Assembly: GCA_037576215.1 (NCBI GenBank)
Contig: JBANDB010000005.1
Location: forward strand, 1,922,001 to 1,986,000
Reading direction: 5' to 3'
Length of the DNA: 64,000 nt
Source: Armillaria gallica
Lineage: Eukaryota > Basidiomycota > Agaricomycetes > Agaricales > Physalacriaceae
Positions 22,766 through 33,275 of this stretch are shown here, one piece after another. The stretch's first letter is position 1, and every line of letters starts with the position of its first letter. The notes below the pieces were generated by a model, which did not search any database, was not told the DNA's origin, and saw only the letters and a program-made list of their open reading frames with translations. The translations under genes and the position numbers were made by a program.

Positions 22766-23221
22766 AGTTATCTCACCTTAAATTCCTGTTCAGGAGCACC
22801 AACGACTAATAAAAACACCTTCCTTCCTTCTTTTAACATTCTGTCTTTGATTTGTCTTCTTTCCTTCGTGTACCAAATCGTAGTCTTGATTGAATGAGAT
22901 ACGGTATGACCATCAGCGGTAAACGAGCTAGTCAGGGTTCATATAAAGCGTCCAGCAAGAATTGCAGTCAGTACATGTCAAAGCCGTGAAGAATGGATGA
23001 CGGTACGTTGGTAACGGCCTAAGGGACGTGGGTTGGTGGCGGTTTACGGTACGATGAATGTACATAAGAAATCAGTATGGTTCCAGGCCCGGACCGTTCG
23101 GGACGGCACAGGTCACGTGGGTTCGTGGCGTTGCACCCTCTTAGCGTTTAGCTACGATACCCCGTACCAAAGCAACGCAAAAGCAACCAAGAACACGCGA
23201 AGGAAAGCTACAATATACATC
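22766..23221. other. Intergenic between convergent genes
   Basis: About 455 bp between the ends of two convergent genes. No coding frame or repeat with support was seen. Confidence 0.4.
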
Positions 23222-24204
23222 CTATTTGTTATGAATACTATGCGGACAGAATAGATTGTGGCATTCTCCGCCCAACGACCACGTAAAACTGGTTTCAAAT
23301 GGGGGAATAACATCCATCGTACTTTCCTTCATCAATTGATAGCCTCCCCATTGGAAAATCCCTACGTTCCGGTACCCTTTAAGCGCCCGCTCAATGTTGG
23401 GACACTCCACACCACATGCCTTGTCAGGTCTCTCCCCATTCGCATAGAACTGCAGGCCCTGATTCTCAACCGCCTTCCTTCGTGTATCGCACAAAACAAT
23501 CGGAACCGAGTGGAAATTGGGGGGTAGTCCCCCGAAAGAGTTGACCGACATACGAGCTACCGTCAGGGCAGGGTATAGGCAATATATGTGACTGCTCGTA
23601 ATGATATTCATCTGACTCGTGAGAGGCGAAGAAAGGACAGGAAGAAACACAGATTGATGCTCTGATTCGACAACGGTAATTTTTTTCTTCTATTCTTGTC
23701 ATGAGTGAAAAAGAAGATACGAATGTAAAAATAAAAACGTACATGTTTAGTGTCATCATAGTACCAGACGCCAGCTTGACGCACAGTGTCTTGTAGAGCA
23801 ACAAATTTGTCATCTTCACTCGTAACGTAGTGGTGCATGGTGAAGAAATCTGCCCATGGCCGGAATGAATACAAGGGCGTTATGATATTGACATCCGCAG
23901 TGTCCCATGCACAATAGGGTGTTAGAGTCTTCAAAGCCGTTGAACCCGCGATAGCAGCTTCAGTACGATCCAAGAGAGCGAAGAATTGAAGTAGGAGATG
24001 ATGCAGAATGCACGACGATAATGCCTGAACAAGACGTGTCGACAATATAGAACGAGCGAGACGCCTGAACTGTCGATTTCCATTGGATGCCCCTACAAGC
24101 GACGCTATGTCACAGTGCTGAAGAACCTCCAACACCAGTTCTTCCACTTCCGCAAAATGGAGACTAGCAGACAACATCTGAGACAAGGAGGACGGGTCAT
24201 CCAC
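23222..24204 (-). CDS. F-box-like protein, Family IV copy 2 (intact), 309 aa
   Basis: Exons 24204-23743 and 23689-23222 give 309 aa without a stop. The N-terminus EVEELVLEVLQHCDIASLVG and the following NRQFRRLARS fit an F-box-like domain (three short helices, then arginine-rich linker). The remainder holds the blocks LTPYCAWDTADVN, SPLTSQMNIITS, CLYPAL and GIFQWGGYQ, shared with the broken copy at 14484-15510. The exact match in exon 2 length (468 nt) supports the model. By analogy it could recruit a substrate to an SCF ubiquitin ligase; the C-terminal domain is not one I recognise. It is inverted relative to copy 1, as expected for an inverted duplication centred near 20 kb. Confidence 0.75.
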
Positions 24205-24357
24205 GAGTAAGCAAGTTTATTAGAGGAACGAATGTCTCGCTTATAAGAAGAGCGGGATCGGCTGAACCCGACCTTCATGCAGAATTATTTGAAATTATAT
24301 GGGTGACCGGCCCGAACATACGTCATTTTACTTTAGCCAATGAATGCGACTTCCTCC

Positions 24358-24955
24358 TTACGCTCGCATGAGCTTCTCCTTTGTCAGTGCCCTATAATAC
24401 AATGTAAGTAAAAATTGACCTACATTATCCCCGAGCCGTTATACTCACGATATGACCAAAGCTTGTATGTCCTTAATCTCTGACTCTTGGATATCCTGTG
24501 CGCCTGAAAAGTCATTGACCTTGACGACTAGCACGTTCCCTCTGAAAGAATTACCCTCCTTGGGGAGATATGCGGCCAACTGTCTGTTTTTTCGAGCCAT
24601 CGTCCTGACCTGCTCTCTTAGAAAGTACATCCCCCATCTGATGACGCCCTCGCGTTTCAGTATCTTGGCTCTTCCGATGTACGCGTCCGCAATACTATCG
24701 TCCTGGTCTGGGGTCACCCACCTCTCGGGGTGAAACGTTGCCTCACCGATACGATGCGTGTTCATATGGGTTTCTACACGGACAAGCATTGGTGAAAAGC
24801 AGTGCATGCCGAATAACAACCCTTGGCATGTTTGATTGGTGCCCTATAATGAATGAGCCACATTATACTCGAAATATGTGTCAATTCCTCACCGCGTTTT
24901 GCAATATCTCCTTATTTTTCAACTCCACCATCTCTTCTATCATATGTGCTCTCAT
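24358..24955 (-). CDS. Family I protein, 163 aa (right outer copy)
   Basis: Exons 24955-24893, 24843-24449 and 24391-24358 give 163 aa. Intron phases and the 395 nt middle exon are identical to the copy at 7854-8535. Shared blocks: GLLFGMHCFSPMLVRVETH, HRIGEATFHPE, IGRAKILKREGVIRWGMYF, GNVLVVKVNDF. It ends with LTKEKLMRA, whereas the left copy continues for about 25 more residues. No signal peptide, no helix spanning a membrane, no recognised domain. It is head-to-head with the intact F-box/LRR gene at 25182. Confidence 0.75.
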
Positions 24956-25181
24956 ATTATACAACGGTGAGCGCGTTTCTGCTAGTGCGATCTGTATTCT
25001 TTTAAATTTTATATACGTCTCATTCTTGTTGTCTACAATCTAGGTCATCTGTCAGCTGTACAAATATGTACAATGTACACAATGGTCACGAGTTCACTCG
25101 CTTTCTATGTGAAACCAATCTATGTTGTCCTTCGACGCGGCTCGTTGGTCATTCACAATCCGACCTTGGACTTAAACCATC
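24956..25181. promoter_or_regulatory. Divergent intergenic region, second Family I / F-box pair
   Basis: 226 bp between two start codons in head-to-head orientation, equivalent to 8536-8740. A shared promoter is inferred from geometry alone. Confidence 0.4.
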
Positions 25182-26368
25182 ATGCCAACCCTTTGTGCCG
25201 AACTCATTCTCCAAATTATCAAGGAACTCGTATATGACGGAGACATGGCAGCGTTGATGGCCTGTTCTGAAGTTGGGCGATACTGGGTTTCACCTTGTCG
25301 ATCCTTCATATTCCACACTGTTCGTGTCAGTACCCACACAGATTTACAGTGTTGGAAGAGCTTCCTGAAATTCAATGCCAACCTGGACCCCACTTTCTCC
25401 ATCATTCCGCACGTACGTCGAGTTATCATATGGAAATCGGGCCAGACGGACTACGGTGCATCACCTATCACAACCATCCAGCTCCTTCGTCGCTTTCCTT
25501 CTCTGACCCTTCTCGACCTCCGCGAAGCAGCCTTCCTTGACTGGACTGAGTTGCAGATACAACCGTTACCTGGGATTCGCTGTTTGACCCTCCAGGGTTA
25601 TCATTTACGCCCCATATCCCATCTGATTGCCCAAGGTTTACCCTCCGTCAGTGTTCTCAATGTCTACGACACAATGCATTGGGAAGTAGATGACTGCAAA
25701 GAAGATGAAAGGTTGATTGCCAATACTCCGCCCGGTCTCCGTGTGATCACGGTAGAATCGTATTGGGACGACTATATTGACGATTTGATCTACGTCTTCA
25801 CGTCTGATCCCTGGTACTGGAATGCAGAAACGGCTATCCTGCGTTGCCGTGCAATGGGTATCGAACGATTCTTTGAAAGCCTGCTGGACATGAAGGTCGT
25901 GCTTAAGACGTTGTACTGTAAATCTCACAGTACGTTAATGTGTTTATTTCGTCTTGCACTTTCCTAACCTTTAATACAGCTCCATTACTGCCGTGGGGGT
26001 ATTTTGAACACATTGATTCTCTCACTTCTTTGGAAGTATTCGGTATCACCCTTCGGGACACAGACACCTCGCTCATCCTTCCAGTACTATGTGAAATTTC
26101 ATCGCCTCACTTTCACAGCCTCACCCTCTCTTACTCCATCACGGGCCCCGGAAATTTTTCCTTCGATGTTCATGAAGCATGGACCAATTTCAGGGATACT
26201 ATCAACGACTCTTCCTGTTTCCCTGCATTAACTTCTGTCTACATAGATATCTACGCCATTGCGAATTCTGATGATACACATCTACGTATGGTTGAAGACA
26301 ACCTCAAGTTAATCTTCTCCTACATGACAAATCCTCAAGTCCAGATGCGTATACAAGTTGACGAGTAA
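25182..26368 (+). CDS. F-box/LRR-like protein, Family III copy 3 (intact), 378 aa
   Basis: Exons 25182-25929 and 25980-26368 give 378 aa, uninterrupted. Residues 1-45 (LCAELILQIIKELVYDG, then CSEVGRYWVSPCRSF) are F-box-like; residues ~75-330 contain LRR-like strands (RRVIIWKSG, LTLLDL, RCLTLQG, VSVLNV, LRVITVES, LTSLEVFGI, FHSLTLSYS) with irregular spacing. Proteins of this form act as substrate adaptors of SCF ubiquitin ligases. The gene is the only undamaged one of three copies in the window, and is divergent from a Family I gene. The substrate cannot be predicted. Confidence 0.8.
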
Positions 26369-27253
26369 AATACGTGTACTATTACAATGTCCTTGTACTT
26401 CATACTGTTATAAGATACTTCCATTGTCGTGCATAATGAAATTCCATTTTAATTATGCGCGCTTCCAGTACATTAAGTCGTCATGCCGAATGAACAGACA
26501 TCGGCATTAGTTAAGGTAGCGGGCTTTGCCGCTCGCGGCCTTATTCGTTATTTCTTCGCCTCAGGTATATCCTTTATGTAATAAACTAAATTTCTTTGAA
26601 CGATTCTCACTTCTGTCGGTCTCAAATCTTCAATGCTTCTGAACGAAGGCATACACACTTTGTACATATCTTTCGTGGCGACGTTGGGCCATAATGAACT
26701 CCATTGTCCAAACGAGTCGGGAGAGTTGGGACCCTGTTTCCGAGATGATGCACCATACCGATGGGCTTTGGTTCCCCAAGTCGCAGTCTCATCTACACCG
26801 CGGAACCGCTTTGTTCACATTTGTTCCCATCGTAGGTTTCTGGTTTGCGTGCATAATTATCGCCGCTGCCGGGGACGTGCACCGTATCGTCACGGATACG
26901 GCAGTAGACCGTACACAAGATCTTGCTTACGGTACGACTGATGCCAAACGTCCAGCGATGGGATCGATGGTCCAATCTGACGAGGGCACACCTAAGTGCG
27001 AAGGATATTCATGCTTTACTATTTGCTTCTTCTGAAAGTATCTTGTCTCTATTCAGGGTTCAGCCATTACCTCGTCGTGAATCACGAACATAGGGTATGC
27101 GGCGCTGGATGGTCCCCGCTTTAGACATTATGTTCACGCCGGTTTGAAGTTGTCTATCGTGTGAAAAGTAGTCCGAATGCCTGTATCGAGGGCCGTTAAA
27201 AGTCCGTACAGGGATTAATTAGAAGGAATACAATCAAAGGATTTAAGTCCCAT
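26369..27253. repeat. Left edge of segmental duplication (unit A)
   Basis: From about 26560 the sequence matches, with many point differences, the stretches beginning at about 56610 and 63860 (shared runs around CGATTCTCACTTCTGTCGGT and AATCTTCAA.GCTTCTGA). A plus frame at 26694-27035 (113 codons) is present but is only partly kept in the second copy, so it is not called as a gene. Confidence 0.55.
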
Positions 27254-28355
27254 TCAACACAACAAGGCAGCCGTAGAACTAGATCCACTAGAGGGCTCCC
27301 GCTCTTCAGAATAATGGTTGCTCTCAGGCAGGGGAATTTTATCCAGTTCGCTTTGCTGAATGAGCTGGATATTAAGAGCCCATGCGCCCCGCTTGCCTTC
27401 TTGCTTCTCGCCCTGGCCAACCTCTTTGACGAGTGCCTCGACCATTTCCAACCTCCGTTTATAAGGCTTCCTCAACGTTTCGTCCTCCTGCACGATGCAA
27501 TCGTACATTTGCAGCCGATGTGTGAGAGAGTTGCAGAGCGCCAAAAGAGCGACAGAGCAAAGAAGGAGCAATGCTATGAGCAAGCTCCCCGTGGTTGACG
27601 CATTACCAGCAAGGGCAGCGGCTGCGTATACCAACAGCGTAGCAAACCCTACGGCAAGGTTCTCTACCCGATTCTCGTCCCGTAGCCATTGGCCTGCCGT
27701 CACCCGTTTGACGTCAGATAAATCCCCTTGCAAACGGACCCAGCGATCCTGACTGAGAACTACGAGGAGATCTCCCGGGCCGTCCTCCTCCGCCCCCTTC
27801 CAATCCTTCGACTCCGAAGCTCTATGCTTTATGACGAACACGTTGATCATTCTAGACAGAACGAGCATCCCCAAGACCGCCAGCGCCCACCAATCCCTGA
27901 TGGAGCCCACGAGTGCGAAGAATGACGATGGTCAATATCGGACATAATAGATATAGCAGAGCCACGAAAACTCCTGCGATGTAGAAAGTGTGATATTGTG
28001 GGGGAGATAGATCGAAATATGAATTGTTTAGTGGGTTCTTGGGTTTTGGGTTTGGCTTTACCAGAGCGGTGACGAGGTGTCCGGTACGGCCAATGCGTTG
28101 GAGGTAGCTGACCGTGGCGGGATTCTCCACACGGAAAACGTATCCGCTGGTCAATGAGCCGGTTTTTGGAAATTCGCCATGATTAACCTCGTCGGCGGAT
28201 TGCTGCTGATGCATCCCTGGGGCAAGGTCAAGGATGTCTAGCCAGGATGCCGTCCCCATCAGAGCTGTCCTCACTGCGACGGTGGGGAGATCTGCTAGGG
28301 CGACGAGCCCTGCGGATTCGAGGGTGATGCCGGTGATGGAGGATTTTTTGAACAT
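27254..28355 (-). pseudogene. Four-helix membrane protein (TM family), unit A copy, frameshifted
   Basis: Frame 28355 to ~27920 reads from MFKKSSITGITLES through LAPGMH, GYVFRVENPATVSYLQ and RIGRTGHLVTALV into the first membrane helix; the frame 27910-27254 continues with IRDWWALAVLGMLVLS, LLVVLSQDRWVRLQG and two more helices. The two halves overlap and differ by one base near 27917-27922, where the intact paralog at 54911-55906 is continuous. Four hydrophobic segments are visible in total. The C-terminus is longer than in the paralog, with a serine-rich end. Function unknown; this is a fungal membrane protein family I cannot name. One extra base makes it a pseudogene, or a sequencing error hides an intact gene. 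Confidence 0.7.
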
Positions 28356-28689
28356 GACGAAGTCTCAATGAGCGCGAGGAAGACAGACGGGACTGGTATT
28401 GGAAAGCTGCAACGCTTGACGACGTTATATTGCTCTCCAGGGAGCATGGTCCGGGAGATTCGGGAAAATTGTTACCGACTTCACAATGCCATTCATTCAT
28501 TAGCGACTATTCCATCAGCCACACATTCATAGCTTCTGTCGGGCTCGAAAAAAATATGACGGCCTCATGTCTGCTAGGCGCCCAACCTAATCATCGGCAC
28601 TTCCTGAGTCCTTAGCAGAGTTTTCTTGTGGCAGGGGCACCGCTGACAAAGGGCTCGGAAAAAACGGTGTCCGGGTGTCAAAGCCATAT

Positions 28690-28974
28690 TCAATTGGTTC
28701 CTGAATGAAAGTCTGCTAGGCAGCCTTGCGTTACGATGGTGTGCACATCCGTCAGAGAAGTGTAGCTTCGAATCTGATTTCCAGGGAGCGTGGATAGCAA
28801 TTGCGCGTTCACGCTTCTGTCGGACGGGTTGGTGGGGCGTTGATAGAACATAATGGTACCAACAAGTAAAGCCGTGCCTTCAATCCCAAAGGCGTCAGTT
28901 AGCCCAGTGCCCTCCAATTGTACCGAGTTCTGAGGCCCACACGGAGATTGGGCGTTCGAGGGGCTGCTAGACAT
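28690..28974 (-). CDS. Conserved 94-codon open frame in unit A
   Basis: The frame MSSSPSNAQSPCG... to ...DFHSGTN is kept at the same length in the second copy (57811-58095), with only about a dozen amino-acid changes. This suggests it was coding when the segment was duplicated. It contains a weakly hydrophobic stretch (GTALLVGTIMFYQRP), possibly a single membrane segment, then SLTDVHTIVTQ. It may be only the first exon of a larger minus-strand gene; I found no convincing downstream exon. No known family. Confidence 0.4.
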   Translation of the reverse strand: MSSSPSNAQSPCGPQNSVQLEGTGLTDAFGIEGTALLVGTIMFYQRPTNPSDRSVNAQLLSTLPGNQIRSYTSLTDVHTIVTQGCLADFHSGTN

Positions 28975-29499
28975 TGCATCAAGGCGCGGTAAGATTCGTA
29001 TACCAGTTCAGACACGAAGACCTGCATCCGATAAGTATTCATTGTTCTCGAGGGTTATTAATCCAATCTGCTCTCCATGAGCTTCCAATGATATGACTAC
29101 GTGAGTGAGGGCCAGGATGTTGTAATGAAGGTTGGGAGTAGGTTGTATAAGTCATCATGACAACACTCCGCCGGATGGAGGGGTGTCAGCCGTCGTCAGA
29201 AGGATGAAGTATTCGGGAGGGGTAACGTATCATCTAGATAAACAACACGTCGTGGAGATGTTCTTCGCAGCTGGTGGAAGTACGAAGGCATCGGAATTGA
29301 CACTTGTGATCATCGCCACTCAGATGTCTAGCATCAAGAACTTCGTCTTCTTAAAGCTCAGATGATAACGGAGACCCACATATGTCAAAGACAAATCAGC
29401 TTGTTTAGAATAGTCTTCAGGAACGAATCTTGTGTGAATGACACGGAATTTCTACCCTTCTCGCGAACTAGCGCGCTCTCCATCAGCAACCTCTGTTCA

Positions 29500-30190
29500 T
29501 AATTCTTCGGCTCTCCTTACACTTGCACATACAATGTGATCGTACATTCGCAAGCACCTGGTCCGTCGCAAAACCCGCGAGAGCGACAGAGCAAGCAGCA
29601 AGCAAGCTCCCCACCCTCGATGCATTGCCAGCCAGAGCTTGATGAAGACCGCATTAATCAACCTTACCTACACGAGTATCCACAGAACCCCGAGCCTTCA
29701 CCAGTCCTCGGAGCGCGAACCTGATGGTAGTCGACTCTATTGAGCGTTGGAGGTTGAGTAGAGAATCCTAGCAACTGTGAAGGGCTGGATTCAAAGATTG
29801 AGCCTGGATAGTTTATCGTCATGGGATGGGATACGGATAGTAAGACCGTGTCCCGTGCGCTCAACAGTTTACACCGCAACAGGGTTCTCTACGTGGGAGA
29901 CACATCCGGTGGACATCGCACTGGTTGTCAGCTCATCGCGGTTAACCTCGTCGGCGGATCACATTCCTGGTGCAAGGACAAGAGTGTCGAGGTATGAAGC
30001 CATGGGCCATCGTCTCTGAGGACGACGAGTCCCGCAGCTTTGAAGGTGACACGGTTTGAAATAGACGACTGAACGTAGACGAAAACAAGATGAAGGGATA
30101 GAGGCCATGTGCGTAGTGGGCCGACCAGGTATGCGTGAGTGGCGCTGACCACAGTTGCACCATCAACTCTACCGGGGCCGCGCGCATCTC
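29500..30190 (-). pseudogene. Decayed second copy of the TM family gene (unit A)
   Basis: On the minus strand the pieces AAGLVVL, LDTLVLAPGM, SADEVNRDELTTSAMSTG and SHVENP align in order with AAGLFALADLP, LDILILAPGM, DDINHGEFPMTGAMTTG and RVENPATV of the intact gene at 54911-55906. There are several stops and an internal deletion. The equivalent relic in unit B is at 58570-59300. Plus-strand open frames over this area are shadows of the relic. Confidence 0.55.
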
Positions 30191-30571
30191 GTCTTCTAGG
30201 CGACGGCAGTGAGATATGCCATGATGGTATGGTCCGATTCCTGTGAGATCTCATCATCTCTCTACGTATCAACTTGGACCGCCAGAGCTCTCCATGCCCG
30301 CGTCAAGCAGTGTTTGTATGTTCTCCGCCACCTCGGATTAGCCGACTGTGCGCACAACAACAGGCAGAAGGCTAGGTATGGACCAATGGACCGTTCCGCT
30401 TTGATCTTGAATGCTGCCATCTCATAGGAAAGTCGGGTACGACAGTCATAATCCAAACTGCCGTCCTGAATTTGTCGGCAAAGAACATATAGTCTTCCAG
30501 CGCCTAGGATAACATCAACGACAGACACTGCTGGGTAGAGAGAGCTGTGTACCACGGAGCATGATCAAGGA

Positions 30572-31051
30572 TCACGTTCTCATAACTTCAGAGACGATTT
30601 CAGGATACGCTGCCTTCGTCACTCTATGAAAACACGAGAATATGTGGTAAAGCCCCGATGAGTGCACGAAGCATTGAGTTTCAGCTGTTACGCTGTGGGT
30701 GAGATCGCTGAACCAAACGGAAATGGCTAAAGCCTCCAGCAACAAAGGGTTTCGCCTATCTTCCGCACTGCCAAAAGGTCGTGACATTGTCCAAAATGCA
30801 CAACTGAGGAAGAAGGACATCCGTCTCCGCCAGCTCGTCGACAATTTTATATTTCTTGCTTGTACGCTTTCAAGACGGCGTTCTTTCGTAATGTTCCTTT
30901 TGCAGTAGATTCGAAAGGTCTTGCTGATTTGGAAACAACGATCATAGGCTTTGAACAGTAAATGGATGAGCGAGGCCCGGAGGAAAGCCCACCTCCTTAT
31001 AAATCCGGGAGTGCTGATTGTTAACAGTATTGTTGTCAGAGGAAAAGGCAC
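30572..31051 (-). pseudogene. 3' part of unknown gene X (unit A)
   Basis: The frame reading VDELAETDVLLPQLCILDNV (about 30780-30850) splices at FW-CA|GTGCGG to an acceptor at about 30690 and ends AAYPEIVSEVMRT. The unit B copy at 59660-60050 keeps the same splice sites and reading, ending AAYPEIVSEVTRM. Upstream exons of this copy lie beyond the 21 kb insertion at 31304-52292 (homologous sequence resumes at 52293), so the gene is physically split here. The product is unknown. Confidence 0.5.
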
Positions 31052-31297
31052 AAGAACGAGGAGCTGGCCTGGTATCGCTTAGGTCGAACGCCTAGGCGGA
31101 ATGAGGACACCCAGTCAGAATTCAATTGGAGTGACCGAACATCAAAGCCGCTGCTGTACTCTCGGTATTCGTATTTGCTAGCGAGGACCTATCCCTATCG
31201 GGACGGAGTATGAGTTCCTGTAAACCGAAGAGGACACCGATGATTCAAGCGAGAACTGACTCATTATGAGAGCCGCGTGTAATGGGGAAAACTATAA

Positions 31298-31303
31298 ACT
31301 CAC
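31298..31303. repeat. Left target-site duplication (ACTCAC) of the DNA transposon
   Basis: ACTCAC occurs directly before the inserted sequence and again at 52293-52298 directly after it. The uninterrupted copy in unit B (about 60357-60362) has ACTCAC once at the equivalent place. Confidence 0.65.
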
Positions 31304-31366
31304 GGAGTCCATAGCGTCCATATTGCACACGTTTGCCCAGTAACTACAGTGCAAGCCAATGCACAC
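31304..31366 (+). repeat. Left terminal inverted repeat of the DNA transposon
   Basis: Begins GGAGTCCATAGCGTCC; pairs with the reverse complement of 52232-52292, best match in the inner 40 bp. Confidence 0.6.
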
Positions 31367-33275
31367 GTTTTCCAGTAGTTGCTCTCTGTCTATCATTGTC
31401 AATACTATCAATGCACACATCGACATACACGTGGTGTCATGATCAAATCACGGCTTTGCACATTCCCGGGAGCTATTTCCCACGCTTCAGATATCGATTC
31501 CGCCCCCATTGTATGTGTCGTATTAATCCCATCGGTCCGCTCTCAGCTACGTCATCAGTGCATGCAAGTGTACCAGATTGGTACCGAATTTCCCGCCCTC
31601 CCATTCATCGACATCGCTTGGGTCCCAAAAAAAGAAACGCAGGCCCGAAAATAATATTCCACGCACTGCTCAACGCCCACCCATGGCATATTTTGGGTGA
31701 ATGCGTCGACGTGCGCTTGGATGTGCCTACCGTGGGAATATAGTATTCCCAATCCGATAGGCTTGGAATCTTGGACAAAATATTTGTATAATCTGTTCTT
31801 TTAGATATAGAATGTGCACTGGTATAATATATGAAGACTCTGTAAGCTTCTTTCTCACTGCATGTAGGACTAGTGAGAGAAGAACATTTTGAGTTGATTT
31901 CCGGAATTTGCCGGACAGCCCCTAAATCACTTGCAGTGACCAACGGGTCGCAATTGTACAGTCAATGTAGCTCTTCTAGCACTCAATTTTTACCAGATGG
32001 TGTCTATTAGTATTCATATTTTATGTATAGCTTTTGTGTCCCTATTCTTTATCTGATTCAAAGATAAATATGAATTACATTATCAAATGCAAATGCAACA
32101 CATCCTTCACCCCACAGTACACATTCAAATGAGAATACAGAGTCTGTAAAAGTATGGATTTCATTTATTCTGGGTGGCATATATCTGAAAAGGCACCTGC
32201 CCTGAGCCTCCGACGCAAGACTTTGTTTCAGTGAGACAATCAGATGAAAATGCACCAAGATAGAATATGAGCATACATTTTCTAAGCAATGAAGTGAATA
32301 ACAAGGTTTATACAAGTGGATCTCTGTAAATCAGACACTATGTTTGGACAACATAAAGCATAATATTGCATATGCACCTCATCCGGACCTTGGTGATGGT
32401 ATATGGAACCGCACAGAATGGATATACTCTAACAAATGGCCCCAAAATGCGGTTTATCAACCATGAAATACATATTAATCAAGGTTGGGATGTATTTCAT
32501 ACACAGAAAACTACATACATATACTCTACACTGCCATAATACTATATTCCGATGATTTTGAGGCCACAGAAGGGATGAATTGAACAGAGGATGCATCCCG
32601 AGCATGTATTCCACTCACTCAATCGCTCCGGTCCGTGAAACCGCAGAGTGATCAAGTGGCTGTGTCGCTTCTTTTCTGCTTCTTTCCCTACTGGCCGTGT
32701 GTAAGCCCTCACACAAGGCAGCATTATTAGCTCCATCCCAGATGATGAGGAACACTACCAACGCATTTGCCATTGATTACGATGCCCACCAATGCCTACT
32801 GGCAACCATGATGCCCAATCCCATTCCTGTTATGACCCACCCCAGCATTCCCGCATCGAAATTGGGGCCAATCTGCGTCGACCCCAGTTTTCAAATGCAC
32901 CAACGATACTAGGTCTAACCTGAAAAACAACATCGACCACCTTCTGCAGCCAGGAAAGCAATGCACACCCGATGCCAACGACAACAATGATGGTCACAAT
33001 GGCGACAGCGACGGCGTGAGGGGTGGGGAGGCTTCAAGCATGAAGCAGAGTCTTACAAAGTCATAGCCGAGGGATGGAGTGGAAGGTGAGGATGTGCCAT
33101 AGAGGTGCAGAAGGGTGGATGGGTGCAAGCGAGGTCGGGATGCAGACAGCGGGCGACGCTGACAACATGCATGCCTTTTTAGGCATCATGTTGTGATGAG
33201 CGTGCCCGAATTCATGGCTATGCGACCACAGGTACCCCCACCACTACCTGCCGCCTGGCGTCATCACCGTTGTGC
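31367..33275. other. Left interior of the DNA transposon, no gene seen
   Basis: Rather AT-rich, with many short interrupted frames on both strands, none longer than about 112 codons and none with recognisable domains. Confidence 0.5.

Noticed and set aside
22766..23221. Plus frame 23033-23254 as a gene
   Set aside because: 73 codons, no paralog, overlaps the 3' end of an intact minus-strand gene.
29777..30019. 80-codon plus frame conserved at 58894-59157
   Set aside because: It is the opposite strand of a decayed TM family copy; the minus-strand reading explains the similarity.
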